Part shown: positions 8,042-15,969 of the stretch, piece by piece
Numbering within the stretch: position 1 is the first letter of the stretch
Layout of the letters: each line of letters begins with the position of its first letter
DNA from: Hymenobacter sedentarius
Lineage (GTDB): Bacteria; Bacteroidota; Bacteroidia; Cytophagales; Hymenobacteraceae
Assembly: GCF_001507645.1 (NCBI RefSeq)
Contig: NZ_CP013909.1
Location: forward strand, 3,162,001-3,226,000
Length of the DNA stretch: 64,000 nucleotides
Reading direction: 5' to 3'
Translations under genes and position numbers: made by a program
Notes under the pieces: model-generated
What the model saw: the letters and a program-made list of their open reading frames with translations, nothing else
Told to the model about the DNA's origin: nothing
Database searches by the model: none

Positions 8042-8434
8042 CTAGCGGCCCACAGGGCGGGTTTCCCACCGGTGCCCGGCTTCGGATTTTGGGCATCTGC
8101 TGTCATTTGAGCCATGCGAGTTGAAAAAAGGCGCGTTGCAATGAATGCAGGCGAGCCTGGCCTCTTCGTTTTCCTTCGCATCGCCCCACGAATGCCCCGT
8201 GGTGGTTGTGCCGGCATTCCGGGGACACATTTCCGCGTTAGGGAAGGAGTTGGCTTCCGCCAGCTTACCACAAGCAGTGCACCGGTGCCGCTGCCAGACG
8301 GGTTGCTCGGAGTGGCTTTGAGATAGGCCGATTCTAGGCTGACTGACGGCGCTAAATGCCGGAACGGTAGTCATGCAAGATTGCACGCCACTACTGGCCA
8401 AGAGGAGCAGCAGGAGACTGCAGTTGTTCCACAT
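8042..8434 (-). CDS. Putative lipoprotein with two zinc-ribbon-like repeats
   Basis: Product of 130 residues. The N-terminus is a hydrophobic signal sequence ending S-G-V-Q-S-C, a plausible lipobox, so the mature protein could be lipid-anchored. The mature part has two related units of about 35 residues: C-x2-C-G ... F-P-N ... C-P-x(8)-G-H-S-W, then C-x2-C ... F-F-N ... C-P-x(5)-G-H-R-W. Each unit offers three Cys and one His, which would suit one zinc ion. I recall similar single units in small Bacteroidota proteins of unknown function. The gene stands alone beside the mobile element and reads toward it; I cannot say whether it is cargo or chromosome. Confidence 0.65.
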   Translation of the reverse strand: MWNNCSLLLLLLASSGVQSCMTTVPAFSAVSQPRIGLSQSHSEQPVWQRHRCTACGKLAEANSFPNAEMCPRNAGTTTTGHSWGDAKENEEARLACIHCNAPFFNSHGSNDSRCPKSEAGHRWETRPVGR

Positions 8435-8894
8435 TTGGTTCTAGTATAAAGAATTATCCAATGAGCTTCGCTACAAGGAAAGCGGAGAAATGTGGGGGCG
8501 CCCGGTTGGCGCTCGTGCACGCTTTTCGCAAAGTGGTACTGATAGTCGTCAAATCTTAATCGTTTAAACTCATCAGTGCTACCTTCGATAGCAAATATAT
8601 ATAAAATAATATTAGAAAGTTATTAATAATGTAAGGGCTTGCATTTTTCAGGGCATCTCATTATATGACGTTCTTTAGTAGCCGTTAACTATTGGATTGT
8701 AGAAACCCGAAGCGCCGGTTACCGCGTTTGGCTAAGTCGAGGATGGGATACCCAGACGCGCAACGGCTACACTTTATCGGCCCTAAATACCCGGCCTTGG
8801 TGTAAGGCTGAACCGCCCTGGGCGTCAAGCAAGGGGAGGGCCAAGCCGGGCCCCCGGCGTACCTTCCGCCCGTTAACTGGTCACCCCGCAGTGT
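8435..8894. other. Intergenic, no gene seen
   Basis: The left half is AT-rich around 8570-8640 and may carry divergent promoters. The right half is GC-rich. The plus strand at about 8690-8810 is open for some 37 codons ending at a TAA, but has no start codon with support and no family I recognise. Nothing else is visible. Confidence 0.4.
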
Positions 8895-9620
8895 ATGAAG
8901 CAACTTGTTGAAAAGCACCCGCTGGCTATTCGCTGGTTTCACTGGGTCAATTTTCCGGTCCTCAGCCTCATGATTTGGAGCGGCCTGTGGATTTATTGGG
9001 CCAACGACGTGTACCGCTTGGGCTGGGGCAATACCACCTTGTTCAAGTTCTTCCCGCAGTCGTTTTACCAGGCCTTTCACATGGACCACAAGCTGGCCCA
9101 GGGCATGGCCTGGCACTTCGTGCTGATGTGGGTTTTCTTCCTCAATGGCTTGCTGTACGTGCTCTACACCTTGGTTTCGGGCGAGTGGCGCTACCTGCTG
9201 CCCACCCGCCACTCGTTCAGGGAAGCCATCCAGGTCACACTCTATGACCTGGGCCTGCGCAAGGAGCACCCGCCGGTGCGCAAGTTCAACGGCGCCCAGC
9301 AGATAGCCTATACTTCGGTGATTCTCATGGGCCTGGGGTCCTTGCTCACGGGGCTGGCCATCTACAAGCCCACGCAGTTTGGCTGGCTTACGCAGCTGCT
9401 CGGCGGCTACGAGTTTGCCCGCATCCTGCATTTTGCCCTCACCATGGGCTACGTGCTGTTTTTCATCGTGCACATTACCCAGGTGGTGCGGGCGGGCTGG
9501 AATAATTTCCGGGCCATGGTGGCCGGGTTCGAAATTGTGGAAGTGGACCCCGCCACCCACGAGCTGAAGGCTGGCCCCACGGCGCTGCCGCCCGCCGATT
9601 CGTCCCTTTTGCCCAACTAA
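8895..9620 (+). CDS. Cytochrome b561-type membrane subunit
   Basis: Inner-membrane diheme cytochrome b of 241 residues, expected to pass electrons from the quinone pool to a partner enzyme. Four hydrophobic helices lie at about 12-35, 68-92, 138-158 and 176-198. Candidate heme ligands are H16 (R-W-F-H-W), H65 or H74 in helix 2, and H179 and H193 in helix 4; the pattern matches the Ni-Fe-hydrogenase / thiosulfate reductase cytochrome b family. The C-terminal tail of about 40 residues is soluble. The stop codon is 13 bp before a molybdopterin enzyme gene, so the two very probably form an operon and complex, similar in logic to MsrP with its membrane heme partner. The exact donor is unknown. Confidence 0.85.
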   Translation: MKQLVEKHPLAIRWFHWVNFPVLSLMIWSGLWIYWANDVYRLGWGNTTLFKFFPQSFYQAFHMDHKLAQGMAWHFVLMWVFFLNGLLYVLYTLVSGEWRYLLPTRHSFREAIQVTLYDLGLRKEHPPVRKFNGAQQIAYTSVILMGLGSLLTGLAIYKPTQFGWLTQLLGGYEFARILHFALTMGYVLFFIVHITQVVRAGWNNFRAMVAGFEIVEVDPATHELKAGPTALPPADSSLLPN

Positions 9621-9633
9621 TTTTTTCTTCGGT

Positions 9634-10467
9634 ATGACAGACGAAACTTCTGCGCCCACGCCGGCCGCAGGCCCGCGCGAGCCGCTCCCCACCGAAACGG
9701 AGGTGCTAGCCGAGGCGCGTCGTCGTTCGCGGCGCGCGTTTATTGGGCTGGGCCTCGCTGGGTTGGCTGGCCTTGGCGGGTGGAACTGGCTGTCTTCCCA
9801 GCCCAACGAGTCCGGCATTCCGCGCCCCCTGCGCAAGGTGCTCGACGCCAACGGCCGCCTGAGTAGCGCCTATTTCAAAGAAACGCGGCTGGCCCCCGAG
9901 TTTGCCCGCAGCCGGGCCCGCACGCCCCGGGTAAACGGCAAAGTCGGCCTTGACCAAGCGCTGGACCCTGCCGCGTGGCGCCTGCAGGTGCAAGGCTATG
10001 GCTCCGGTAAAGTCCAGGAATTCACCCTGGCCGACGTCCAGGCCCTGCCCAAGATTCAGATGACCACCGAGCTCAAGTGCATTGAGGGCTGGAGCGTGGT
10101 GGTGCATTGGGCCGGCGCCCGCCTCTCCGATTTCCTGGCCCGCTACCCGCTCGCCACCCGCAGCGGCCAGCCTGCCGACCCGCTCAACCCGCCCGCCGAC
10201 CTGGCTCCCTACGTGGGCATGCGCACCCCCGACGGCGCCTACTACGTGGGCCTCGACATGCATAGCGCCCTGCACCCCCAAACGCTGCTGTGCTACGAGA
10301 TGAACGGCCAGCCGCTCACTCCAGCGCACGGCGCGCCGCTCCGCCTTGTCACCCCGCTCAAGTACGGCATAAAGCACCTCAAGCGCATCGGTACCATCGC
10401 TTTCGCCGACACGCGCCCCAAGGATTATTGGGCTGAGCTCGGCTACGATTGGGATGCCGGACACTAA
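9634..10467 (+). CDS. Tat-exported molybdopterin oxidoreductase (sulfite oxidase/MsrP-like)
   Basis: Product of 277 residues with the sulfite-oxidase-type molybdopterin fold. The N-terminal 30 residues are Pro/Glu-rich, then S32-R-R-A-F-I-G is a twin-arginine export motif followed by a hydrophobic helix at about 36-50, so the enzyme is exported or membrane-anchored facing the periplasm. C149 in E-L-K-C-I-E-G-W is the expected molybdenum ligand. A G-x-P-L-T-P-A-H-G-A-P-L-R-L segment and a K-Y-G-I-K-x-L-K-R-I segment are also characteristic. The upstream cytochrome b gene is the likely electron partner. The substrate is unknown; repair of methionine sulfoxide or another S-/N-oxide is possible by analogy with MsrP. 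A terminator follows. Confidence 0.85.
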   Translation: MTDETSAPTPAAGPREPLPTETEVLAEARRRSRRAFIGLGLAGLAGLGGWNWLSSQPNESGIPRPLRKVLDANGRLSSAYFKETRLAPEFARSRARTPRVNGKVGLDQALDPAAWRLQVQGYGSGKVQEFTLADVQALPKIQMTTELKCIEGWSVVVHWAGARLSDFLARYPLATRSGQPADPLNPPADLAPYVGMRTPDGAYYVGLDMHSALHPQTLLCYEMNGQPLTPAHGAPLRLVTPLKYGIKHLKRIGTIAFADTRPKDYWAELGYDWDAGH

Positions 10468-10540
10468 GCGGCAACTAAGCTGCTGAGCGGCATGCAAAGC
10501 CCTTTCCCGACTGATTTTACCAGCATTCCAGTAAATACAG

Positions 10541-10574
10541 AAAGCCCCGGCTCTATGATAAGTCGGGGCTTTTT
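10541..10574 (+). terminator. Terminator of the cytochrome b / Mo enzyme operon
   Basis: AAAGCCCCG (10541-10549) pairs with CGGGGCTTT (10564-10572), followed by TT. It is 73 bp past the operon's last stop codon. The A-rich left flank is short, so it mainly serves the plus strand. Confidence 0.8.
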
Positions 10575-10639
10575 GCTGCCTAAAAAGCAAGTGATTCTGT
10601 AGTAACTAAGTGTTCAGCCATTGAGCTGAAAAACTAGCA

Positions 10640-11032
10640 TTAGTGCACAATGCGCAGTTCGTAGCGCTCCGGCTTACCGCCGATGGCAGGCACGTGCCAG
10701 GCGCCTACGCGGCTGGGGCCGTAGCCCAGGTTCACTTTTACCCATTCGTCGCGGGTGGGAATCAGGGCAATGATTTCCCGCTCCAGCAGGGCCAGGTCGG
10801 TGCGCAGGTTCTCCACTTCCTGCTGGCGCTCGTCGGCTTCCTGGTTGTAGCTACCGGTGGGAGGGCGCTGCTCAAATTGAGCGGCCGCAGCGGCTACTTC
10901 CTTGTCGTGCAGGGGCTCGCTTTTGAGGACGGCGGTGGCTCGTTGCAGCGCCTTTTCTGCCTCCAGGTAAGCATTCACTTTCTCTTCCAGCGGAATCAAA
11001 GCGGGGTCAAGGTAATCGAGGTTGGAAGCCAT
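10640..11032 (-). CDS. Hypothetical coiled-coil protein
   Basis: Cytoplasmic product of 130 residues without signal or membrane segments. Residues 15-95 are charged, heptad-like and predicted helical, with an Ala-rich stretch. The C-terminal 35 residues (W-V-K-V-N-L-G-Y-G-P-S-R-V-G ... Y-E-L-R-I-V-H) look like a small beta unit. I do not recognise a family. An ORF of similar length lies on the opposite strand (10643-11059), but its product is Gly/Val-rich without structure-like periodicity, so I prefer this strand. The start is ATG 11032. Confidence 0.6.
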   Translation of the reverse strand: MASNLDYLDPALIPLEEKVNAYLEAEKALQRATAVLKSEPLHDKEVAAAAAQFEQRPPTGSYNQEADERQQEVENLRTDLALLEREIIALIPTRDEWVKVNLGYGPSRVGAWHVPAIGGKPERYELRIVH

Positions 11033-11134
11033 AGTGAAAGGGAAAAGGCTAGGGGATGAAAGGGCGAAGAAACTAATAACCTCCGCTGAAAACGTCAGCA
11101 GGCAAGAAAAGATACAGCTATCGGCTGGCGGCCC

Positions 11135-11308
11135 TCATTCGGTGGGAGCGGGGCTGGCCCCTGCGGGTCGGTTGCGCTGGCATTTCTCCCCACAGTATTT
11201 TACGTCGGCCCAATTGGCGCGCCACTTTTTACGGTATTCGAAGGGCCGGCCGCAGGTAGCGCAGAGTTTGGTGGGTAGCTGGCCTTTACGGAGTTTAGCG
11301 GGAAGCAT
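11135..11308 (-). CDS. DUF2256 zinc-ribbon protein
   Basis: Small product of about 57 residues. It has the DUF2256 pattern: basic start, L-P-T-K-x-C-x-x-C-G-R-P-F-x-x-R-K-K-W, then W-x-x-V-K-Y-C-x-x-x-C-x-R. The four Cys probably bind one zinc. The biochemical role of the family is unknown; I recall it near DASH cryptochrome or photolyase genes in some bacteria, but no such gene is here. I start at ATG 11308 because the frame upstream to 11401 encodes low-complexity residues outside the family. Confidence 0.8.
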   Translation of the reverse strand: MLPAKLRKGQLPTKLCATCGRPFEYRKKWRANWADVKYCGEKCQRNRPAGASPAPTE

Positions 11309-11450
11309 GGGGCGTTCATTTGGGGCACTGCTACTCCAAACGCCAAGCTCCACCGCGAAGTTTTGGGTACTTTTCGGTCCCGAAGCGGTTAGTGGCGGCA
11401 ATACCTTGGTTCGGCTTATTCACTGCCCGGGCTTTTCGACCTCTTTACTC

Positions 11451-12182
11451 ATGACGACGACCACCGCCCCCGATATCCTGGGCAAGGCCCTGCTGGCCTA
11501 CCATCACGGCGATGCCGATGCCGCGCTCACCGTGCATTGCAACGTGGCCGACAACGAGCCCCTGCCGGCCGCGTATTTCTTCCGCACCCTGCTGCAAATG
11601 CCCGAGCTGGAGCGCCTGGCCCTCAACGAAAGCCGGGGCCGCGTGCTCGACCTGGGCGCCGGCGCCGGCTGCCACACCCTGGAGCTGCAAAGCCGCGGCT
11701 TCGACGTGAAGGCCGTGGACGTATCGGCGGGCGCCGTGCAGGTGATGGCCGAACGCGGCGTACAGACCGTGGCCCGCCACGATTTATTTGCCCCGCTACC
11801 CACCAACGAGCTGCCCTTCGACACCATTCTGCTCTTAATGAACGGCCTGGGCCTGACGGGGACGCTAGAGGGCCTCGACAAATTTCTGGCCCATGCCCGC
11901 ACGCTGCTGGCGCCCAACGGCCAGATTCTGGCTACGTCGTCGGACGTGCGCTACCTCTACGAAGACGAGGACGGCTCGCTGCTCCTCAACCTCAACGGCC
12001 CGTACTACGGCGAAGTAGAATATTCCCTGAGCTATAAAGGCGAAATGGGGGTTTCGTTCCCCTGGCTGTTCGTCGACCCGGCGCTGCTCAACGATGCCGC
12101 CGAAACCGCGGGCTACTCTGCCGAATTCCTGGGCGAGGACGACGATGAACAGTACCTCGTCCGGCTCACCCCTTTAAATTAA
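11451..12182 (+). CDS. Class I SAM-dependent methyltransferase
   Basis: Product of about 243 residues with a Rossmann-type methyltransferase core. Motif I is R-V-L-D-L-G-A-G-A-G at about 64-73, motif II has an acidic D in V-K-A-V-D-V-S, and later strands give F-D-T-I-L-L-L-M-N-G and P-N-G-Q-I-L-A-T-S-S. The family fold is clear but the substrate is not. The frame is open back to 11022, but that part lies over the DUF2256 gene on the other strand, so ATG 11451 is the likely start. It is followed by an AT-rich inverted repeat and then a thioesterase gene. Confidence 0.85.
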   Translation: MTTTTAPDILGKALLAYHHGDADAALTVHCNVADNEPLPAAYFFRTLLQMPELERLALNESRGRVLDLGAGAGCHTLELQSRGFDVKAVDVSAGAVQVMAERGVQTVARHDLFAPLPTNELPFDTILLLMNGLGLTGTLEGLDKFLAHARTLLAPNGQILATSSDVRYLYEDEDGSLLLNLNGPYYGEVEYSLSYKGEMGVSFPWLFVDPALLNDAAETAGYSAEFLGEDDDEQYLVRLTPLN

Positions 12183-12280
12183 TTTAGAATTAAGAATGAG
12201 GAATGAAGAATGAAGAATTGAGCCATTAAGTAGGGTCCTGTTCTTTACTTCTAATTTTGAATTCCTGCTGCTAAAACCTA
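12183..12280. repeat. AT-rich intergenic inverted repeat (GAATGAAGAAT type)
   Basis: The left side is built from GAATTAAGAATGAGG and GAATGAAGAATGAAG-like units. The right side (about 12240-12264), read in reverse complement, gives GAATTCAAAATTAGAAGTAAAGAA (in shorter form GAATTC...AAAGAA), similar to the left. The same style of sequence recurs at 19530-19650, so this is a dispersed intergenic repeat family. Confidence 0.55.
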
Positions 12281-12709
12281 ATGACCGATACCATCATCTA
12301 CCGGACCCGCTGGGCCGACATGGACCCCAACGGCCACATGCGCCACTCCGCGTACGCCGACTACGCCGCTGACCAGCGCGTAGTGCTGCTGGCCAACTGG
12401 GGCTACGGCGTGGCCGAGTTTGCGCGCCTGCGCCTGGGTCCCATCCTCTTCCGGGAAGAAACCAAGTTTTTGAAAGAAGTAAGCATCGGCGAAGAAATCC
12501 GCGTCGACGGCCAGCTGGCCTCGGCAGCGCCCGACGGCTCGCGCTGGACCATCGTGCACACCATCTACAAGGCCGATGGCCGGGTGGCCGCCACCGTAAC
12601 CGTGGACGGCGCCTGGCTCGACCTCGACCGCCGCAAGCTGACCGTACCGCCCGCCGAGCTGGCCGCCGCATTCGGTACCATGCCGCTCTACGAAGCCCAA
12701 CCCCGCTGA
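12281..12709 (+). CDS. Acyl-CoA thioesterase (4HBT / YbgC-FadM type)
   Basis: Cytosolic hot-dog-fold thioesterase of 142 residues, predicted to hydrolyse acyl-CoA esters. R-W-A-D13-M-D15-P-N-G-H19-M is the signature of the 4-hydroxybenzoyl-CoA thioesterase group, with the Asp near the active site and the Gly-His on the hot-dog helix. The length matches the family (about 130-150). The chain-length preference cannot be read from the sequence. The stop is 1 bp from the end of the convergent DinB-like gene. Confidence 0.85.
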   Translation: MTDTIIYRTRWADMDPNGHMRHSAYADYAADQRVVLLANWGYGVAEFARLRLGPILFREETKFLKEVSIGEEIRVDGQLASAAPDGSRWTIVHTIYKADGRVAATVTVDGAWLDLDRRKLTVPPAELAAAFGTMPLYEAQPR

Positions 12710-12710
12710 T

Positions 12711-13277
12711 TTAGCTTTTCACCAGCGTAGAAGGCCCCGCCTTCAGCGCCTTGGTGATGCGGTCGAGCTGCTGCTGGTGATGCAGCAGGTGGTCGAGCAG
12801 GAACTCCATGACCTGGCCGATGGTGATGCGGCCGGAGCGCGGGTGCGGGAAAATGGCGCGGTTGTGCAGCCGGCTCGGGAACTCGTTAAGCAGGCGCTCG
12901 AGCTGCCGCCGCAGGGCTTCCCAGCTGTGGCGCAGCTCGGGCAACGAGGGCACCTCGCCACTATCGGTGAGGGTGGCTACCCCGCGCGGGGCCTTGAATT
13001 TGACGCCGGGCAGGCGCAGCAGCAAGCGCACCAGCTGCGCCCGCAGCCGCGTAAACAGCCCAACTTTGGGCAGCTGCTCCGCGGCGTGCACTTTCTTCTC
13101 GACGTATTTGACGATGTTGCTTTCGATGAACAGCAGGTGGTGCACCACTTGCGTGGCTGACCATTTGCCGGGAGCGGGGGCTTTGGCTGCGTCCGGCCCC
13201 AGCGCTTCGGCCGAGGCCAGCAGGTGTTCGGTGGCCCGTTCCAGTTGTTCAAACTTGAGGTGGAAGCGGTGGTTCAT
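12711..13277 (-). CDS. DinB-like four-helix protein
   Basis: Product of about 188 residues with the four-helix DinB/YfiT-like layout. The likely metal ligands are H in V-V-H-H-L-L (about residue 51) and the two His of L-L-H-H-Q-Q-Q-L near the C-terminus. Members are often metal-dependent thiol-S-transferases or are uncharacterised; the substrate here is unknown. I use ATG 13277 because the frame upstream to 13391 encodes basic low-complexity residues. It faces the thioesterase gene. Confidence 0.75.
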   Translation of the reverse strand: MNHRFHLKFEQLERATEHLLASAEALGPDAAKAPAPGKWSATQVVHHLLFIESNIVKYVEKKVHAAEQLPKVGLFTRLRAQLVRLLLRLPGVKFKAPRGVATLTDSGEVPSLPELRHSWEALRRQLERLLNEFPSRLHNRAIFPHPRSGRITIGQVMEFLLDHLLHHQQQLDRITKALKAGPSTLVKS

Positions 13278-13435
13278 AGGGGTGGGATTTTTGGAGGAGC
13301 GGGCGAGGAGGCGTAAGGGCCAAAAGGTACGGCGACCAGTTGAATTAGCACGAAGCTCAACTACTGTGCCTTGATTCTCTGCATTATGCACCTTATACGG
13401 TTTGCTTTCAGCTCGCGGACCTAGTTTTGCTTCGC

Positions 13436-14839
13436 ATGGGCCAAATCTTTTCTTCTCTGCGTGCCGCTTTGGCTACCCTGTGGCGGCCGTTGGTGGTGTT
13501 GCTGTTGTACGCGGTCTATCTGCCCTTTAGTGGCTACACGCCCGGGCAGTTCAAGTTCGACGCCGCCGAGTACTGGGAGCTGTCGCTCAAGTTCACGCAG
13601 CAAGGACATTTTTCGCTCCTGGCCTTCGATGAGCCGTTGCGGGGCTACCTGGGGCCTCTGCTGATACTGCCGGCGCGGGTGCTGTGTCACGTCACGGGCT
13701 GGCCCATGCTCGCAGGCGCGCGGGTGCTGGGAGCTGGCTGGGCCGCTTTGCTTTTTGGGCTGGCCATCCCGCAGCTGTGGGCCCAGGTGGCGCGCCGTCC
13801 GCTCAGCGTGGCACGCTGGTTCGGGCTGGTGGGGCTCGGCTTCATTTTCTGGCGCGACTATTTCAATTTTACCCTCAGCGACATGCCCGCCCTCACGCTG
13901 TTGCTGCTGGGGCTGGCCGCATTGGGCTGGCGCAGCTGGGCGTGGGCTGGCGTGGCCGGACTGCTGCTGGCGGCGGCCATCAACATCCGCCCCATATACG
14001 TGGCCAGCGTGCCCGCCTGCTTGTGGCTACTGTATGCACTGCCGCGGCCCTCGCAGCAGCTGTGGCGGCGTACCGCCAGCCTTGTAGCCGGGGCGGCCCT
14101 CGTGCTCTTGCCCCAGTGGCTTATCAACCAGCGCTACTTTCAGCAGCCCACGCCTTTGGTGCTGGCCGGCCTGCCCAGCAGCCGTCCCCTATACCTTAAG
14201 CAGCTTGGTTGGGGCACCAGTTTCCAGCGCTACGAGTCCAGCCTGATTTCAGAGATTCCCCGCTCCCTGGTCTTCGCCGACCCCGCTGGGCAGCGAGCAA
14301 TGGCGAACATGCCCGGCCGCAGCTTCACGAGCTATGGGCAGTACCTCAAGTTTGTTGTTCGTCAGCCGCTGGCAGTGGGATGGCGCTACCTGCGGCATCT
14401 GTTCAATGGCCTGGATATTCGATTCCCCACGCCTTATCCCACACAGCTGCACCCACCGGGACAAGCAGCATTGCGCCTGCTCAACTATGCCCTGCTGGGG
14501 CTAGGCGCCTGCTTGGCAGTGGTTGGCTTGCGTCGTTCTGGCCGGCCGCAGTTTGATACTGATTCTGTGCCTGCTGCTGTAATGGTTGCGCTGTTGCTGC
14601 CGTGTTTGCTGGTGCTGCCTACATTGATGGAGTGCCGGTTTCTACTGCCGCTGCACCTGCTGGCGCTCACGGGCGTTGCGGCGTGCTGGCAGCCAGTGAG
14701 GTGGTGGCGGACGCTGGGCTCGCCACTGCGGCGGGTAGCGGTGCTGGGGCTGGCGTTGGGCTGGCTGTGGGGCTGTTGGCAGCTCTCCGAATCTACGGCC
14801 CAGCAGCTGCGCCCGCCTAGTGAGGCGCCACAGGAATAA
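13436..14839 (+). CDS. Polytopic membrane protein, GT-C glycosyltransferase-like
   Basis: Product of about 467 residues with roughly ten hydrophobic helices. The first periplasmic loop has F-D-A-A-E-Y-W, which resembles the acidic-residue/Tyr motif of GT-C (ArnT/PMT-like) transferases, and later loops carry L-S-D-M-P-A and I-N-I-R-P-I-Y. Such enzymes move sugars from lipid-phosphate donors, but the match is by layout only and an uncharacterised membrane protein is the alternative. ATG 13436 is preferred to an in-frame TTG at 13427. It is followed by a bidirectional terminator shared with pdhB. Confidence 0.6.
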   Translation: MGQIFSSLRAALATLWRPLVVLLLYAVYLPFSGYTPGQFKFDAAEYWELSLKFTQQGHFSLLAFDEPLRGYLGPLLILPARVLCHVTGWPMLAGARVLGAGWAALLFGLAIPQLWAQVARRPLSVARWFGLVGLGFIFWRDYFNFTLSDMPALTLLLLGLAALGWRSWAWAGVAGLLLAAAINIRPIYVASVPACLWLLYALPRPSQQLWRRTASLVAGAALVLLPQWLINQRYFQQPTPLVLAGLPSSRPLYLKQLGWGTSFQRYESSLISEIPRSLVFADPAGQRAMANMPGRSFTSYGQYLKFVVRQPLAVGWRYLRHLFNGLDIRFPTPYPTQLHPPGQAALRLLNYALLGLGACLAVVGLRRSGRPQFDTDSVPAAVMVALLLPCLLVLPTLMECRFLLPLHLLALTGVAACWQPVRWWRTLGSPLRRVAVLGLALGWLWGCWQLSESTAQQLRPPSEAPQE

Positions 14840-14859
14840 TTCGCGGCATCAAAGCGCAC

Positions 14860-14897
14860 AAAAAAGCCCCGACGGTGGATACCATCGGGGCTTTTTT
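14860..14897. terminator. Bidirectional terminator
   Basis: An A6 tract, a stem of about 14 bp with one mismatch (GCCCCGACGGT against ACCATCGGGGC) and a T6 tract lie between the convergent GT-C-like and pdhB genes. Both strands have a U tract, so it can serve both. Confidence 0.85.
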
Positions 14898-14913
14898 GAT
14901 GTGAGAATCTTTC

Positions 14914-15897
14914 TTAAGCCTTGGCGTAGGTTACTTCCTTTACCGCTTTCACCACGCGGGCCACGTTGGGCAGCGAGGCTTCGATGAGGGTAGGCGCGTA
15001 GGGCAGGGGCACGTCGGCGCAGGTAATGCGGATGACGGGGGCATCGAGGTAATCGAAGGCGCGGCGCTGCACAATGTAAGCCAGCTCGCCCGAAAGGCTG
15101 GCCAGGGGCCAGGCTTCCTCAATTACCACCATGCGGTTGGTCTTTTTCACCGACTCCACCAGGGTGTCGTAGTCAATCGGCCGCACCGAGCGCAGGTCAA
15201 TTACTTCGGCCTCGATGCCTTCCTTGGCCAATTCATCGGCGGCGGCGTAGGCAATCTTCATCATTTTGCCGAAGCTTACCAGGGTCACGTGCTTGCCCTG
15301 ACGCACTACGTTGGCTTTGCCAATTTCGAGGATGTATTCTTCTTCGGGCACTTCGCCCTTGTCGCCATACATCAGCTCCGACTCCATGAAAATCACCGGG
15401 TCAGGGTCGCGAATGGCGGCTTTCAACAGGCCTTTGGCGTCGTACGGGTTGCTGGGCACCACTACTTTCAAGCCGGGCGTGTTGGCGTACCAGTTCTCGA
15501 AGTTCTGCGAGTGCTGGCTCGAGAGCATACCGGCGTTGCCGGTAGGCCCGCGGAACACGATGGGGCAGGAATACTGACCGCCCGACATCGAATACAGCTT
15601 CGCGGCCGAGTTTATCACCTGGTCGATGGCCACCAGCGAGAAGTTGAACGTCATGAATTCGATAATCGGAATCAGCCCGTTGGCGGCCGCGCCTACGCCG
15701 ATGCCGGCAAAGCCGAGCTCGGCAATCGGGGTGTCAATCACTCGCTCCGGCCCGAATTCGTCGAGCATGCCTTGGCTCACTTTGTAGGCGCCGTTGTACT
15801 CGGCTACCTCTTCGCCCATCAGGAATACCCGCGGGTCGCGGCGCATTTCCTCGGACAGGGCCTCGCGCAAGGCCTCACGAAATTGAATTTGACGCAT
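14914..15897 (-). CDS. pdhB: Pyruvate dehydrogenase E1 component, beta subunit
   Basis: Thiamine-diphosphate enzyme beta subunit of about 327 residues. With the alpha subunit it decarboxylates pyruvate (or a branched 2-oxo acid) and passes acetyl to lipoyl-E2. Features are R-E-A-L-R-E-A-L-S-E-E-M at the start, G-E-E-V-A-E-Y-N-G with the Glu that activates thiamine diphosphate, G-P-x-G-N-A-G-M-L-S-S-Q-H-S-Q, and T-P-G-L-K-V-V-V-P-S-N. The length is typical. ATG 15897 is used, as the upstream frame is non-family. The alpha and E2 genes are not adjacent. It lies 72 bp downstream of the OmpA/TPR lipoprotein gene on the same strand and may share its transcript. Confidence 0.92.
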   Translation of the reverse strand: MRQIQFREALREALSEEMRRDPRVFLMGEEVAEYNGAYKVSQGMLDEFGPERVIDTPIAELGFAGIGVGAAANGLIPIIEFMTFNFSLVAIDQVINSAAKLYSMSGGQYSCPIVFRGPTGNAGMLSSQHSQNFENWYANTPGLKVVVPSNPYDAKGLLKAAIRDPDPVIFMESELMYGDKGEVPEEEYILEIGKANVVRQGKHVTLVSFGKMMKIAYAAADELAKEGIEAEVIDLRSVRPIDYDTLVESVKKTNRMVVIEEAWPLASLSGELAYIVQRRAFDYLDAPVIRITCADVPLPYAPTLIEASLPNVARVVKAVKEVTYAKA

Positions 15898-15969
15898 GAT
15901 ATTCTTTAGGTAAAAACCGGTTTTGAGCCGTTGGGCAAAGCTACGATGAGCCAGCCGGATGGACAACGA

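Noticed and set aside
8690..8810. Possible gene tail ending at a TAA
   Set aside because: About 37 open codons give a basic product with no start and no recognised family; this can occur by chance in GC-rich sequence.
8685..9851. A 388-codon ORF on the minus strand
   Set aside because: Antisense of the cytochrome b and Mo-enzyme genes, which have clear heme and molybdenum ligands.
11022..11450. Earlier in-frame start of the methyltransferase
   Set aside because: The extension crosses the DUF2256 gene on the opposite strand and is not family-like; ATG 11451 begins the recognisable protein.
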